This document shows, piece by piece, positions 45,661 to 57,826 of a stretch of 64,000 nucleotides of DNA. Numbering within the stretch: position 1 is the first letter of the stretch; each line of letters opens with the position of its first letter. The notes below the pieces were generated by a model. The model searched no databases. It saw only the letters and a list, made by a program, of their open reading frames with translations, and had not been told where the DNA came from. A program made the position numbers and the translations under genes. Source of the stretch: Eublepharis macularius (Eukaryota > Chordata > Lepidosauria > Squamata > Eublepharidae); assembly GCF_028583425.1 (NCBI RefSeq), contig NC_072793.1, positions 173,577,681-173,641,680 of the forward strand, given 5' to 3'.

Positions 45661-46312
45661 ACCTAGCATGTAGAGCATTTCCTAAACAACAGCTCTGTCC
45701 CCCACCTCAGTGCACGGCAAGGATTTGGTCTTCAGGTACTGTGGATCCAGTTCTACCCTACCTACAACTTCTTTCTGCCCTGTTGTTCTGAGGGTACAGC
45801 TGGCTCACCCAAATGTTAAAAAGGAATATAGAGATTATGGAGGCCCTGACATGCTGTGAAAAGCAGGTGATCTGCCATGGATCCTCTGCTTATGGGGTGG
45901 GGTGGACACCATCCCGACTTTATCTGTAATAAAGAACTGGCATATAAATTCTCTCAATAATCCCATATATAATTTTGTAACCAATGGAGAAATCAGAATA
46001 TGACTACAGGTAACTAACAGAGGCCGGGAGATTGTCACCTGTGGAAGAAAAAGGCGGGAAAGCTTCCAGAAGGGACAGAGATTCAAAGATGGCCGCCAGC
46101 TTCAGCACCGAAGTGGGTGTTGCAATGCCAAAAAAAAGAGGGGAATGAGAACCTCCTGGTACAGATGGGCTCAAGAACATCCATCTGCTATTTTCAATGG
46201 AAGCAAAGGTTTACTCATGAAAAACTGGGAAAGTGCAAGCAGAACAGACAAGGCGGCTGGAAAATAGCCTCTCTGTCACAATGCAAAGGGGTTTTAACCA
46301 TCTCCCTGACCT

Positions 46313-46770
46313 ATAAGAGCCTATGTGGTGTAGCCATCAGAATGTGAGACTATGATCAAAGAGATCCAGATTCGAATCTGTCTTAGGGTCACCAGCCTCC
46401 AGGTGGTGGCTGGAGATCTCCCAGAATTACAACTGATCTCCAGGTGACAGAAATCAGTTTCCCTGGAGAAGATGGCTGCTTTGGTGGGTGGGTTGTATGG
46501 CATCATACCATTTGGAGGCTCCTCCCCTTGCCAGTGTCCTTTCTAGGCTCCACCCCTTCCCCCAAATCTCCAGGAATTTCCCATTCTGGACCTGGCAACC
46601 CATTCCACCCTCTGCCATGCATGTTGGCTTACCTTGGGCCAGTCACACACACTCAACCAAACCACCTCACAGAGGTGTTGTGATTAGAAACGGCAGAACA
46701 GCAGAACAACAAGGCTGTGTGCGTCCCCTTTGGGGAAAAGGCCAGCATAGAGGGAGTAAAACGTATCTCC
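46313..46770 (+). repeat. tRNA SINE split by a GTTGCCAACC repeat
   Basis: The SINE head (GCCTATGTGGTGTAGCCATC, GATTCGAATCTG) is at 46318-46384 and its body (GGGCCAGTCACACACACTC, CACCTCACAGAGGTGTTG) at 46603-46765. Between them, 46385-46602 is a plus copy of the GTTGCC repeat (CCAGCCTCCAGGTGGTGGCT ... GACCTGGCAACCC). Confidence 0.7.
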
Positions 46771-46814
46771 TTATTTACAAAACAAAAGGGATTTAAGGTG
46801 ATTGCTGAGGTATT

Positions 46815-47035
46815 AGAACCAGTGTGGTGTACTGGTCAGAGTGTCTCACTAGACTCTAGGAGTTCCAGATTCGAATCTCTCCTCTGCCACTGTCTGTGGG
46901 CCAGGCACACATTCTCACAGCCTAACCTACCTCACAGGGTTGTGGAGAGGATAAAATACAGGAGAGGAGAATAATGTAAGCCATTTCGGGGCTCAATTGG
47001 GGAGAAAGGCAGCATATGAAGTTTGTTATAAATTA
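46815..47035 (+). repeat. tRNA-derived SINE, near full length
   Basis: GTGTGGTGTACTGGTCAGAG (box A region), CCAGATTCGAATCTC (box B), CCTACCTCACAGGGTTGTGG and CAATTGGGGAGAAAGGCAGC. This is the best-kept copy of this family in the window. Confidence 0.8.
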
Positions 47036-47592
47036 AGTTTTGGATACAATTTAAGAAATGATCGCTGTTGATACCTTCATCTAGTATAGCTGCTGCTCTT
47101 TTTGCAGGGAGCAGAACTGCTCATTCAGTACACAGACTATAAATATGGTGAGTGGAGCAAGCAGGAGCAAAGCCTCTAGTTCTAAATAAGCAGGATTTAA
47201 GTCCAGTGGCACCTTAGAGACCAAGAAGATTTTCAGCTTTCAAGAGTCAAAGCTCCCGTCTTGAGATATCTGAAAAATCTCTTAACCCTAAAGATGGTGA
47301 CACCTATAAATAATGGTTTTTAAACAGATAAGGCAAATGCCCCCAATTTTTAAATAAACTGTATTACAATAATTTTAGCTGAGAATCTGACACGCCTCAA
47401 CAAATACCAATTCAATAGCTGTATAATATGGGACTCATTTAACACAAAAACTCTAGACATTGAGTGAACATTGCTACGGCTTCCCCCTTCTCTGGTTCCT
47501 TTGATGGGATGTGTAGTTGCTCCCCTGCATGGACTTTCATGATGCCTGGTAAGGTCGGGCTTGCTGATGAAGCTCTGGCCGCACTGGAAGCA

Positions 47593-48683
47593 TTAATATG
47601 GTTTCTCCCCTGTGTGGATTCGTTGATGGACAGCAAGTTGTGTACCCCAAGCAAAGCTCTTCCCACACTCCAAGCATTTATAGGGTTTCTCCCCTGTGTG
47701 GATTAGCTGATGGACAGTAAGTTGTATACTCCGAGCAAAGCTCTTCCCACACTCCAAGCATTTATATGGTTTCTCCCCTGTATGAATTTGTTTATGGGAA
47801 GTGAGCTGTGGACCCCAATCAAAGCTCTTTCCACACTCCAAGCAGAAATATGGTTTTTCCCCTTTGTGGATTAATCGATGGACAGTAAGCTGTGTACTCT
47901 GACCAAAGCTCTTTCCACACTTGTAGCATTTATATGGGTTTTCCTCTGCATGGATTCCTTGATGTGAGATAAGCTGTGTGCTTTCACTGAAACTCTGTCC
48001 AACCTCCAAGTTTTTATATGATTTCTCCCCTGTGTGGATATGCTGGTGGACAGTAAGCTGTGCATGCCAAGCAAAGCTCTTTCCACACTCCACACATGCA
48101 TATGGTTTCTCCCCTGTGTGGACTCGGTGATGGGCAATAAGCCGTTTACTCTGAGCAAAGCTCTTTCCACACTCCAAGCATTTATATGGTTTCTCCCCTG
48201 TGTGGCTTCGTCGATGGGCAGTGAGGTCTGTACTCCAAGTAAAGCTCTTTCCACATTCCAGGCATTTATATGGTTTCTCCCCCGTGTGGATACGTTGATG
48301 GGCAGTAAGATGGGCACTCTGAACGAAGCTCTTTCCACACTCCAGGCATTTATATGGTTTCTCTCCTGTGTGGATTCGTCGATGGACAGTAAGCTGTACC
48401 CTCTGAGCAAAGCTCCTTTCACACTCCAAGCATTTATATGGTTTCTCTCCACTGTGGATTCTCCTGTGTATATCAAACAGTGATTGATAAATGAATGTTT
48501 TCCCACACACAGGGCAAATGATCTTTCCTTGGTCTGTGGAGATGTCCTGGGACTCAGCCTCCTGAGAAGTAGAGGATTCATTCCTCCTCTTCCATTTTTT
48601 CCCAGTGTTTCTTCTCTGCTCTTTCCCTTTCAGTGGGAGCTGTTGTGGTTCTCCCTTGGATGTCTTGCGGGGACCATCATCCT
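47593..48683 (-). CDS. Gene D: C2H2 zinc-finger exon, gene A paralogue, early stop
   Basis: On the minus strand a TTTATTTCAG acceptor (48684-48686) opens an exon in phase 1, as expected after a KRAB-A exon. It encodes a basic pre-finger region, then [20 protein letters not shown], almost the same as gene A finger 1. There are 10 canonical fingers and one decayed finger (seventh, Cys pair lost). A TAA at 47593-47595 falls inside the TGEKPY linker; the next finger (CFQCGQSF...) follows in frame at 47530-47592. I find no SCAN or KRAB exon upstream to 62 kb. It may be a recent pseudogene, or a gene with distant 5' exons and a shortened end. Confidence 0.75.
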
Positions 48684-48884
48684 CTGAAATAAAAAAAGAA
48701 GACTGGTAAGACCTTACAGTAAATGCAAAATCAAGGAAAGAAAGCCATTAACTGTTCTTGAAAAACACAGAACAGGTATCAGGGCAAGGGGAGACAAATC
48801 CTGCCACATATTACTTGGCTGTTGATTCTTCCTTGGAGTTTAGTTCCTTTAGAGATTGGAACATCCATGTTTAGAGGCATTATC

Positions 48885-49050
48885 AGAGCTTTTTTTCAGC
48901 TGGAATATGGTGGAACGGAGTTCCGGCACCTCTTGAAAATGGTCACATGGCCGGTGGCCCCGCCCCCTGATCTCCAGAGGGGAGTTTAGATTGCCCTCCG
49001 CACCATGGCTGATAAATGGGGGCTGATAAATATGGGGGGGGTGATTTATC
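48885..49050 (-). repeat. hAT-like repeat fragment
   Basis: GAGCTTTTTTTCAGCTGGAA, then GTGGAACGGAGTTCCGGCAC, resembles one end of the hAT-like family at 39.6 kb. Confidence 0.4.
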
Positions 49051-49077
49051 AAAGATAGTATCAGGCAAAATTGCCCA

Positions 49078-49150
49078 CTGTCTCCATACAACACACCATA
49101 CAACACACAAATCTCCATACAACACACAAATCTCCATACAACACACAAAA
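49078..49150. repeat. Short tandem repeat, unit about 19 bp
   Basis: CTCCATACAACACACAAAT occurs about four times in a row, with the first units shorter. Confidence 0.75.
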
Positions 49151-49504
49151 ACTCTTAACAGTGTAAAAAACCAACATTAAAAGTGCCTGAGTGTACACTG
49201 GAATGGGACATTGTAAACATAACTCAAATTCCAACAAACACTTAACACTTGAATACAAACTTTTATATGCAAAGCAAATGTATTGCCTGCAAAACAAGGC
49301 AGACAAAAACAAACATAGGAACAAAGCGAGTGCTCAGGCACATTTTATTTGGGTACCTAACGTCCATAGCGTCCTAAGAGGTAACAACGCACAGCCCAGC
49401 TCTTACGAATACTATGCAATGCCAGGTTGTTGCACGAAGAGGGAACTGACCTCCCTCTTCCATAACAGAGACATCGTTGGAAGAAAATAGCGTGGTGTAT
49501 CTGT

Positions 49505-49985
49505 CCCAATGAATTCCAACTTGACTACTGCAATGTGTTCTTCATAGGTCTCTCCTCAAAGTCTACTTGAAGACTCCAAATGCTGCAGAACATTGCAGCT
49601 CGTTTGCTTTCAGGAGCTAGACAGAGCATGCGTATCGCTCCCATTCCGCAGTCATTCCATTGGCCGCCCCTCAGTTACCAGCTCAGTTCAAGATCATGAC
49701 TATCACATTCAAAGCCCTTCATGGCCTTTGGCCCCTCATACCTGCAGGGCCACCTCTCCCCCTCCGCTCTGCCAGGGCTCATCTGAGCAGGGCCTTCTGC
49801 AGGTACCACCCTGCAATTGGGCAAAATTAACAGCTGCCTGTACTCATGCATTCTTTGTGGTAGCCCCCACCTTATCGAATGGCCTGCCTGAGGAGGTCAG
49901 GAAAGCTCCCACTCTCTTGGCTTTCCGCAAACTGTGCAAAACTGAATTATTCAGGAGGCCCTTTTTACACAAGTAGGAGGGTTAC
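49505..49985 (+). mobile_element. L2-like LINE, C-terminal ORF2 fragment
   Basis: The plus strand shows the DYCN...GL, LQNIAARL, SFHWPPLSYQL and KPFMAFGPSYL blocks of L2 ORF2 (consensus HWLPxxxRxxFK, KALxGxxPxYL), broken by frame changes. Confidence 0.7.
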
Positions 49986-50465
49986 TTAAACCCTGTTGAC
50001 TGTATGTCTATGGTCCCAGGAAAAGTAAAACACAAAGCCACACAGATACCCTTCTGGCCACAGCCAATATATCTAAATGGTTGCAGTGCATAAGGGGAAA
50101 AGGTACTGAGTTACCCAACTCCAACAGCCCTGGGCATTCAGAGGGGTGAGGGATAGTGAACTGAGGGAAAGGGCAATCTGTCTGATAAAGTCCCTGGGAA
50201 GAGGACAGGAGGGACCCTGTGTGGATTTGGATCAGATAGCCGTGACTAGATGGGTAGTGTAATGTGACTGCCCTGAATTGCCTGTGAAGCCTGAGCAGGG
50301 AGGTTTATGGTGGGAGGCAGTGTGAAAGAGGGTCATCTCCGGTAGATGAAGGGAAGCCAGAAAGGTCTTATTTGGATACAGCAGAAAAAGGTCCACACTT
50401 CAAATAGGGACATGCCCACTGATCTCTTTTCTGGTATATTCTGGCAAAATGGATTTCTTTTTCAC

Positions 50466-50562
50466 AGAATCACAGAGTTGGAAGGGGCCATACAGACCTT
50501 CTAGTCCAACCCCCTGCCCAATGCAGGATCAGCCTAAAGCCTTTCTGACAGGACCTGCTCCT
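50466..50562 (-). mobile_element. CR1-type LINE 3' end, antisense
   Basis: CAGAATCACAGAGTTGGAAG, then GGGCCATACAGACC and TAGTCCAACCCCCTGC: the standard CR1 3' end in reverse. Confidence 0.7.
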
Positions 50563-50626
50563 TTGATTTTAATAGCAGTCGACACACAGGAATTTAGTCA
50601 ACAAAGGTGTTCTTGACACAGACCCA

Positions 50627-50815
50627 GGCCGTTTCCACATGTCCTGGCATAGTGCTAAACTCACGCAACGAAGGCATCTTCCTGGTATGATTTCTGACAT
50701 CATCATGTCACGATCCCGTTTTCATGGCGCAATGATATCAGAAATCGCGCCAGGAAGATGCCTTCGTTGTGTGACTATAGCACCATGCCGGGACGTGTGG
50801 AAACGGCCCCAAACG
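50627..50815. repeat. Palindromic MITE (GGCCGTTTCCACA family), copy 1
   Basis: GGCCGTTTCCACATGTCCTG at the left mirrors GGGACGTGTGGAAACGGCC at the right, with GAAGGCATCTTCCTGG and CCAGGAAGATGCCTTC inside. A second copy is at 61667-61895. Confidence 0.75.
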
Positions 50816-52300
50816 TCACCTGCTAAAATCCTGTTTTTCCAGCTTTGTTCTTCAGGGCTCTGCCACCTCATTCTCCCACATGTGTGGACCATACCTAAGC
50901 TTGCGCTGGTATCAGAAGAATGAACACAGTAGAATGACCCGAAGATATCTCTTCAGCTCCATTTCCCTCCCCTCACAGTTAACAAGTCCATTTGGAGATT
51001 GTAAGGTTCTGAGGGCAACAAAATGTCTTCTTGTACTTTACAAAAAGCACATTGAGGGCCCTATATAAATACAAATATTGTTGTAGTTATTGTAACTGCT
51101 CATTTACTTGACTGCTCTTGAGTAGATCCAGTAGACGTGTTATGGAGGCAGATCCCCCTCCCTTCTCTGCTTTCAATGGACTTTCACCTGCACTCAAGAT
51201 TTTGTGCTCTTAAGAGCCTGCTCAGCCCTGTGTGGGCATTTGGGACCTCCTTCAATCCCCTACAAGAGTCCTTCTCGGAAGGAGCCATTTCTGCCTTCGG
51301 CACCTGTCAGTCAAGGGAAAGGGGAGCCTTACCCAAAGAGGCCACATTCTGACAGTTTTCCTCCATGACTTCTCTGAGAAAGCTTCTTTGGTCCAGATCA
51401 CACAGAGCTCACTCTTCCTCAGTAAAATACAGACACCTCAAAACGCACTGGACACTGGAAAGAGAGGGGGGAAACTTGCTTTAGCTTTAGCGATAATGTA
51501 ACAATCATTCCCCTTTTAAGGGCAATCGAAAAGACTAAAATTAAATGCCTACTTTCAGGATTCAAACTTCCATCAGACATTTTAATGAATACATTTTAAT
51601 ATTTTATGTTTTTATTATGTTGCGCTTTTGAAGCCATTTCAGTCAGGTTCTCTGGAAAGGCAGCATACAAACTCTTTAAATCGATAAATTTCTTTGTCAT
51701 ACAAGCAAACAAATCCAGGCAGAGATTTGCAGAGTTTTATGGCTAATTCGAGACCCACTTTGGAGAAATTGCCGACTCCTTCCAAAGAGATCAGATTGTC
51801 TTAAGGGCCCCTAATTGCAAGAGGAAAGGCAGATTTCTAGAAGCCCAAAGATCTTCCATTAGCAAAGGCCGCTGAAGTGTGCCAAGCTGCAGAAGTCACC
51901 CAGAGGAGGGCAGCTTTGTTGGCAGAAAAAAAATTGTGCTGAATCAGTAAATAGAATTGTGTCTTCAGACCGCCACAGCACAGTGAAGAGGGGAAGCCGT
52001 CAAAAATCCAGGTTTGCTCTTCCAGAAAAGCAAGAAAAATCCTGCAGGCCCTGTGGGAGCATGCTTGCAGCGCAGTAATGCCAGCCTTATGAAAAGAATG
52101 ACAACAAACACCGAAAGAGGGGCCATTTTGCTAGAGTTTGCAAACAGTAGCAGAAAGCAGAGGGGGAAAAAACAACAGAAGGTGCATAGGACGAAATCAG
52201 CTCTGCCTCCAGGAAACAAGCAGAAAAGCTCTTAGGAAAAAAAATGGACTCCTCTGGTTAATAATAGCAGGATATGAGATCAATAAGATTTTCAGAATGT
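50816..52300. other. Gene-free stretch
   Basis: No supported exon. A LINE-like 3' end may lie at 51590-51690 (TCTGGAAAGGCAGCATACAA). The rest is unassigned. Confidence 0.4.
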
Positions 52301-52420
52301 GAGATTTTGAGTGTCTGAAGAAGGGAGCGCTGACTCTTGAAAGCTTATACTCTGAAACTCTTGTTGGTCTCTAAGGTGCCACTGGACTCAAATCTTGCTG
52401 TTCTACAGCAGACCATCCTC
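52300..52420 (+). repeat. Repeat family 2 unit with hammerhead-like core
   Basis: It runs GAGTGTCTGAAGAAGGGAGC, GCTGACTCTTGAAAGCTTAT, then CTTGTTGGTCTCTAAGGTGC and CACTGGACTCAAATC. Confidence 0.7.
52309..52353 (+). ncRNA. Hammerhead-ribozyme-like motif (family 2)
   Basis: Helix I GAGTGT/ATACTC, box CTGAAGA, helix II GGGAG/CTCTT, box GAAA, then AG/CT and T at the cleavage position. The layout is the same as in the Penelope-like copies, with unrelated helix sequences. Confidence 0.5.
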
Positions 52421-52759
52421 TGGTTAATAATGTTAATGTCGTATTGCTAGACTATAGATTCTGAGTGATCAACACTGCAGGAGTCTTTGGAACACCCCAA
52501 AGGCGGTGCAAACCCCCCCCCCCCCGCGCCTGTTCCACTGTCAAAAGCAGGGAGCTATTTTTAAATGTTCTTTTATCGCTTACCTATTCAACAATCCTCC
52601 ACTGCTGCCTTGTCTCCTCCCACCAGCTCTAAAAGGAAGTACCAGTAGCAGACCTATCTAGGAAGTGAGATTTTATCCATTTAACCCTTTGACTGAATCT
52701 TAAAAGGGAAAACCCGACCCGCTCCTGGCTTTGTCCTGCCAGAGGGTGCATTTTTTGTA

Positions 52760-52895
52760 CTGAAACAAAATAAAACCGCCGTCATTGCATCTGATGAAGA
52801 GAGCTGTGGCTTATGAGATACAATAAAGTTGGTTAGTCTTAAAGGTGCTATTGGACTCTGCTATTTTGCTACTGCAGACTCCTCTGGATCTATGA
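52760..52895 (+). repeat. Repeat family 2 unit
   Basis: CTGATGAAGAGAGCTGTGGC, TTATGAGATACAATAAAGTT, GGTTAGTCTTAAAGGTGC. The CTGATGA box is intact, but GAAA has become GAGA. Confidence 0.6.
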
Positions 52896-53239
52896 CAGTC
52901 ATACTGTAGATTATATTTTAGTCTACAGGCAGCACCACAAACACCATGCACCCACCCGTTTGGGATGGGGGGGTGTACTGTCATGGCACAAAAACATGAA
53001 TCCGAGGCACAGATCCGCATGGACCTCAGGATTTTTGTGTAGGGTCCCCCAAAACTCATGTGGCCATGGACATACTGATATGTTATATGATAAGTTTGGG
53101 GGCATCCCATGTAAATTAGTTTATATTTAGTTTAGTTTAGACAGTAGCTTCTGTGGCAGAGGGGGGATTTGAACTTGCATGTCTGCAAACCTTAGTCTGA
53201 TACTTTAACCACTATGTATCACTCCCTTTTGAATTCCAG

Positions 53240-53432
53240 AAAAGGCTTGAAGCAGAAGATCTGATCCTGCCCTGGGCAGGTGGTTGGACTAGATGGTCTG
53301 TATGGCCCCTTCCAACTCTATGATTCTATATACTTGTCAAAGATGCTTTAGGCTGATCCTGCACTGGGCAGGGGGTTGGACTAGATGGTCTCTATGGCTC
53401 CTTTCTAACTCTATGATTCTATGATTCTATCT
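53240..53432 (+). mobile_element. Two tandem CR1 3' ends
   Basis: GATCCTGCCCTGGGCAGG...CCAACTCTATGATTCTAT, then a second GATCCTGCACTGGGCAGG...ATGATTCTATGATTCTAT. The ATTCTATG octamer repeat is the CR1 end signature. Confidence 0.75.
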
Positions 53433-53479
53433 GATGAGGGAGGGAGGAGGTTTGTGGGCGTCTGATGGGGGGGAAAGCA

Positions 53480-54458
53480 AGTGGATGACACCCAGCTCTA
53501 TATATCTCTATCCAATCACCTGGTGATGCAATGGAGGTCCTAAGTCACTGCCTGATAGTTGTGGTCAGATGGCTGAAAGTGAACAAACTGAAACTGAACC
53601 CAGACAAGACGGAAGTGATGATTGTTGGGAAGGTGGATATTTGGAAGGACATTGTGCTCCCCACTTTTGATGAGGTTCAGTTCACCCTTGCAGATCTAGT
53701 TAAGAGCTTAGGGTTATACTGGATCCAGCACTACTGCTAGAAAAGCAAGTTAATACAGCTGCAGAAATAATGCATCCTACATACTTCCTTCAGCCCAGAA
53801 GATTGCCCCCCTACTTTGACTCAGGCTGAGTCCATACCATGGTAAACATCAAGATTTCACTACTGTAATGCTCTCTACATGGGTCAACTTGGAGAGACTC
53901 CAGTTGGTGCAGAATGCTGCTAAACAAGGGCATACGTATTACTCTGTTCTGCAATTACTTCACTGGCCACCCATTAGTACTGGGCTCAAGTCTAGATGTT
54001 GGCTATTGCAAACAAAGCCTTTCCTTGGTTCCTTATATCGGTAGGATGGCCTCTCTCCCTATTTTCTGTCATGGCAGCTTCACTTATCTGAACAGGCCCT
54101 TCTGCAGGTTCTACCCAGCAAATGGGAAAAATCAACACGTGCATTCTTTGTGGTGGCCCCCACCTTATCGAACGGTCTGCCTGAAGATGCCAGGAACGCT
54201 CCCACACTTCCAGCTGTCTGCAAACTGTGCAAAACCAAATTATTCAGGAGGGCTTTCATACACAAGTGACAGGGCTATGCAGGAAAGAAATGGCTCTGTT
54301 CCTACTAGATAGTTCCATGCTGTTTTATGTTTTGTTTCAGCATTTTTTCTTCAGTGGTATATTGAATTTCTGCTATCCTTATCCTATTGTATTGTTTATT
54401 GAATGTCCCAGCCAATGTAGGCCACCTTGAATCTCTGAGAAAGGCAGACTTTAAATAC
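53480..54458 (+). mobile_element. L2-like LINE, 3' part of ORF2 and 3' UTR
   Basis: It begins with [20 protein letters not shown], passes the region homologous to 49505-49985, and ends ATTGTATTGTTTATTGAATG...GAGAAAGGCAGACTTTAAAT. Many frame breaks. Confidence 0.75.
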
Positions 54459-54829
54459 AAGTGGAGACATCACATTTCCCGTCCCCCACCATGTCCTTTT
54501 TTTCGTTCCTTGGCCTCATAGATGCTCCCTTTTCCTGTTTCCATGTCTCCTTCCCACCCACTTGTCTGCCCCCGTTTTCACCCCCACCCCCCCGCAGCCT
54601 CTCCCGTGGCCCAGTTGTGTGGTGCAGGCTGAGCTGGGCCCAGTCGCATGGTGGGGAACCTGCAAGGATTTGCTGGGGGGACTTCATTTTACCCTGTACC
54701 CCCTCTCCCACACGTGTCCACTTCTCTTCCTGGAAGCCTCCGTATGCTCACCTTTTCCTATGTCCTTCTCTCCTTCAAACCCACTAAAGAACTTACCTAT
54801 TATTTGCCCCTTATCTTCACCTATATTTC

Positions 54830-55062
54830 TTAATTTACTTCATGTATATACTGCCTTTCTCCACAACGGGGACCCAAAATAGCTTTCATCATTCTCCTTG
54901 CTTCCATTTATCCTCACAACAACCCTGAGAGGTAGGATAGGCTCAGAGTGTGTGACTGGATCAAAGTCACCTGGTGAGCTTCCACAGCAGAGATGTGATT
55001 CAAACACGGGTCTCCCGGATCCTGCTCTGAAACTCTGGCCACTACTCTACACTAGCTTTACA
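54830..55062 (-). repeat. tRNA-derived SINE, antisense
   Basis: CAACGGGGACCCAAAATAGC, TTATCCTCACAACAACCCTG and ACTCTACACTAGCTTTACA. Confidence 0.65.
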
Positions 55063-55064
55063 GG

Positions 55065-57180
55065 GGGCTGCTATTGAACAGTAGCAAGCAACCAGGCCTG
55101 CGTAAGTCATGCAAGTCATGTGTTAGGCCATTCAGTGGTTGCTGCTGACCCTGGCCCTTATGAGTCGTCCCTCAAAGGCCAAAACAGCCCTGGTAAGGGC
55201 CCTGCCCCCTCCCCCTGCCTTTTACTGACAGAAACCAAGCCTAGGATACTGGCTAAACTTTAGTTGCCTAGCAACAGCCATTGAGAACAGCCGCTGGTTA
55301 AAGCTATAGGTGCTCCTTTTATAATTTTTAAGTGTTTTTTTTTTTAGATTTCATATTTTTTCCCCGGATTTTTCTGCAAAATGGGATTTTTCAGGTGTGT
55401 AGGAAGATTTGTCTCATCTGTTCATGGCTCTAGTCTCTGGGTTTAAGTATCCTCAGAACAGGACCACTTGGCTATTAGTATATAAGATGATGTGCAGCTG
55501 AAAACATGATATTATTGACTGATAATCATTCTTGGTGGAATCCCAGTGAGATTTCTTCCCTGAAGATGCAGTGGACTGGCAGCTGAGGGCTCACAGACTG
55601 GCACTGGTCCACAGCCCTCCACTTTGAGTAGCAGTGCCACTCTGGATTTTTTTTTCATGGAATTCCAAACAGCACTTCAATCCGCTTAAATAATGCAAGA
55701 CCTTTATTGAAAGGAGATCAAGAAGACACTAAGAAGGCATTTGGAAAAGATAGGAAGGTTCATCTAAAACATCACACTAGGTTTTATTGTTATTAATACT
55801 GAGTATTTATACAGCACTTTTTCCTATGAGTGCTCAAAATGCTTCACTTACTCTATCTGAGTAATGGCTGTCTCTTGGACAGCAAAACTAGGGAAGACTG
55901 AAGAGGAGACCTGATCTACTTGGTATGAAATCTTACCTAGGTAGCAGGGAACAGTGGGTTGTGGACTATATGAGGATGGGCCAATCATTGTGAACATCCC
56001 ATAAAGGCCGTGCATGCATCAGCACTACAGACTCTAACCAAGAACATGGTTTGTCTGTAAGGGATTATATTTTTGCAACTGACCAGTGTCAATGTAAGAT
56101 TTAAAGACCAATTACTATAAAGATATTAGGAAAATAAGAGAAAAGAGTCTCTGGATCTGAAATCCATGTACTGGAACATCTAGGCTTGTGCTGAGTGAAA
56201 ACAACAGTTCCCATGATGCTGTGCAACTGCGGAGGTAACATTTGTATATGAGAGCAGCCAGGGTATTTGAGCCTACTGCAACAAAGATTTGGGGACAGAC
56301 ATTCTGTGGAGTTAAATGTTATACAGCAAAGAGTAGTCAGTAAATTGGGATGTAAAACCAAAGTCGTTTGCTGGACAGAAACAACGGAGGAAAAAAATGA
56401 GGACAGCCAAAATGGAACACAGAGATTAAGACAGAGTGGGAACATTAAAGTGTCAAAAACATAATGGGATGTTGTACAAAAATGTCCTTTCCTCATCATG
56501 TGCTAGAAGAAGGGGGAGAGGCATCCTAGAGCACCAGAAAAATAGTATAAAAACCAAGACAATTACCTGAGAACTCAAACAAATATATATATGAGAAAGG
56601 ATAGGAAGAGTCAGGGTGAGGGGAGAAAAAAGGCATATCTATGGGGACATTATTTCTTTTGAGGAATATGCAAGAAGAAACAGTGGTTTGTGAACTCAGA
56701 CATCACAACAAACCACAATTAGGACAAAGTGTGCTTAGAAACCAGCTACCAACCCAGTTTGGAACTCCAGTTTGGTGCATACTCCAAGTTGTTAGACCAT
56801 CTGCAACTGACTGGGATTGATCAAACCAGTTTCTGTAAAACATGATCTGGAAGCAGCCGACAGGTTATGAAAGAACAACGGCAAACATTATATGGTTATG
56901 TATAAAAATGTAACGACAAAATGAGGTATAACAACTGATGAGATGAATATGTTTTACTGTAACACACGCTTTGGTCTGGTAAACTACTCATGTCCAGCTA
57001 TTATGGCCTGTGGTTTGAAAAAAAATGAGCCCAACAATCCAGGAAAAATTCTGCCATCTGCTCATTTCCACTATCACCTTTGCCAAAGGAAACCGTCAGA
57101 TATTCTTTTAGCAATACTGCAATCCTACTGAATCCCAAGCCTAGCCAAAAAACCTCAGGTCCCACTTAAGAGTTCCCTTC
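55065..57180. other. Gene-free stretch, nothing firm recognised
   Basis: No exon-like ORF, no tRNA or rRNA, and no repeat I can name. The 132-residue minus ORF at 56101-56499 has no recognisable domain. Confidence 0.4.
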
Positions 57181-57349
57181 TGACTAGTTCTCATTGAGGT
57201 GATCAACTTGGTATCAGAGATGTGGCACAGCAGTTGGCAAATGATCCTTCCTACAAAGCAATCTCTTGCACTTAGAAAATTAGCACCTCAACCTTCTCCT
57301 TGGCATGCTAGCTTTCTACATGATGGGAGCTTTGACATGCAGTCTGTCT

Positions 57350-57826
57350 AGCTGTGGCACTTTGGATTTCCTGTTTAGTATTCAAAAGCTACAGCAGCTG
57401 GGGTGACCCTTTGGATCTGGGTTACAGTGTGTCGGGTGAGGCAGCTTTCTGTTATTTCCTCCATCAAAATTACGACCCTGTTGTGGGCGGGGGGTATTCC
57501 CTAGCAGTAACAGACGGGCTCCACTTTATAGATAATGACCCAGATTCTGACAGCAAAGCAGATGAATTCTAGAAGCTTCCAAACCTCCTCCTCTTCCAAA
57601 CAGAAGTGGTTAATAGCTGGAGAAAAGGCCTCGGGTGGAGCCCATTCTTATCCAAGAGCATAAAGCTAGGATATGAGCCCAAGAGAGCCTCGTGTTCAGT
57701 CACTTTCCCTGAAGGCACTGCAAGATCATTAACAACTCCCAAAGGTCTCCCCTTGGACAACGGAGGTGGCTTTGAGAAGACACCACTGGTCTGACTTTAC
57801 AAACTGCCTTAATAAAAAAAAAAGCT
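57350..57826 (+). pseudogene. Possible processed retrocopy of an unknown host mRNA
   Basis: A plus ORF ends GLHFIDNDPDSDSKADEF at 57572. Further open sequence leads to TTAATAAAAAAAAAAGC at 57810-57826, which looks like a poly(A) signal fused to a short A tail. I do not recognise the protein. No target duplication was found, so this stays tentative. Confidence 0.2.

Noticed and set aside
46815-46900. tRNA gene
   Set aside because: Box A and B are present, but there is no complete cloverleaf and the sequence continues into a SINE body.
56101-56499. 132-residue minus-strand ORF
   Set aside because: No recognisable domain, no splice context, low-complexity hydrophobic composition.
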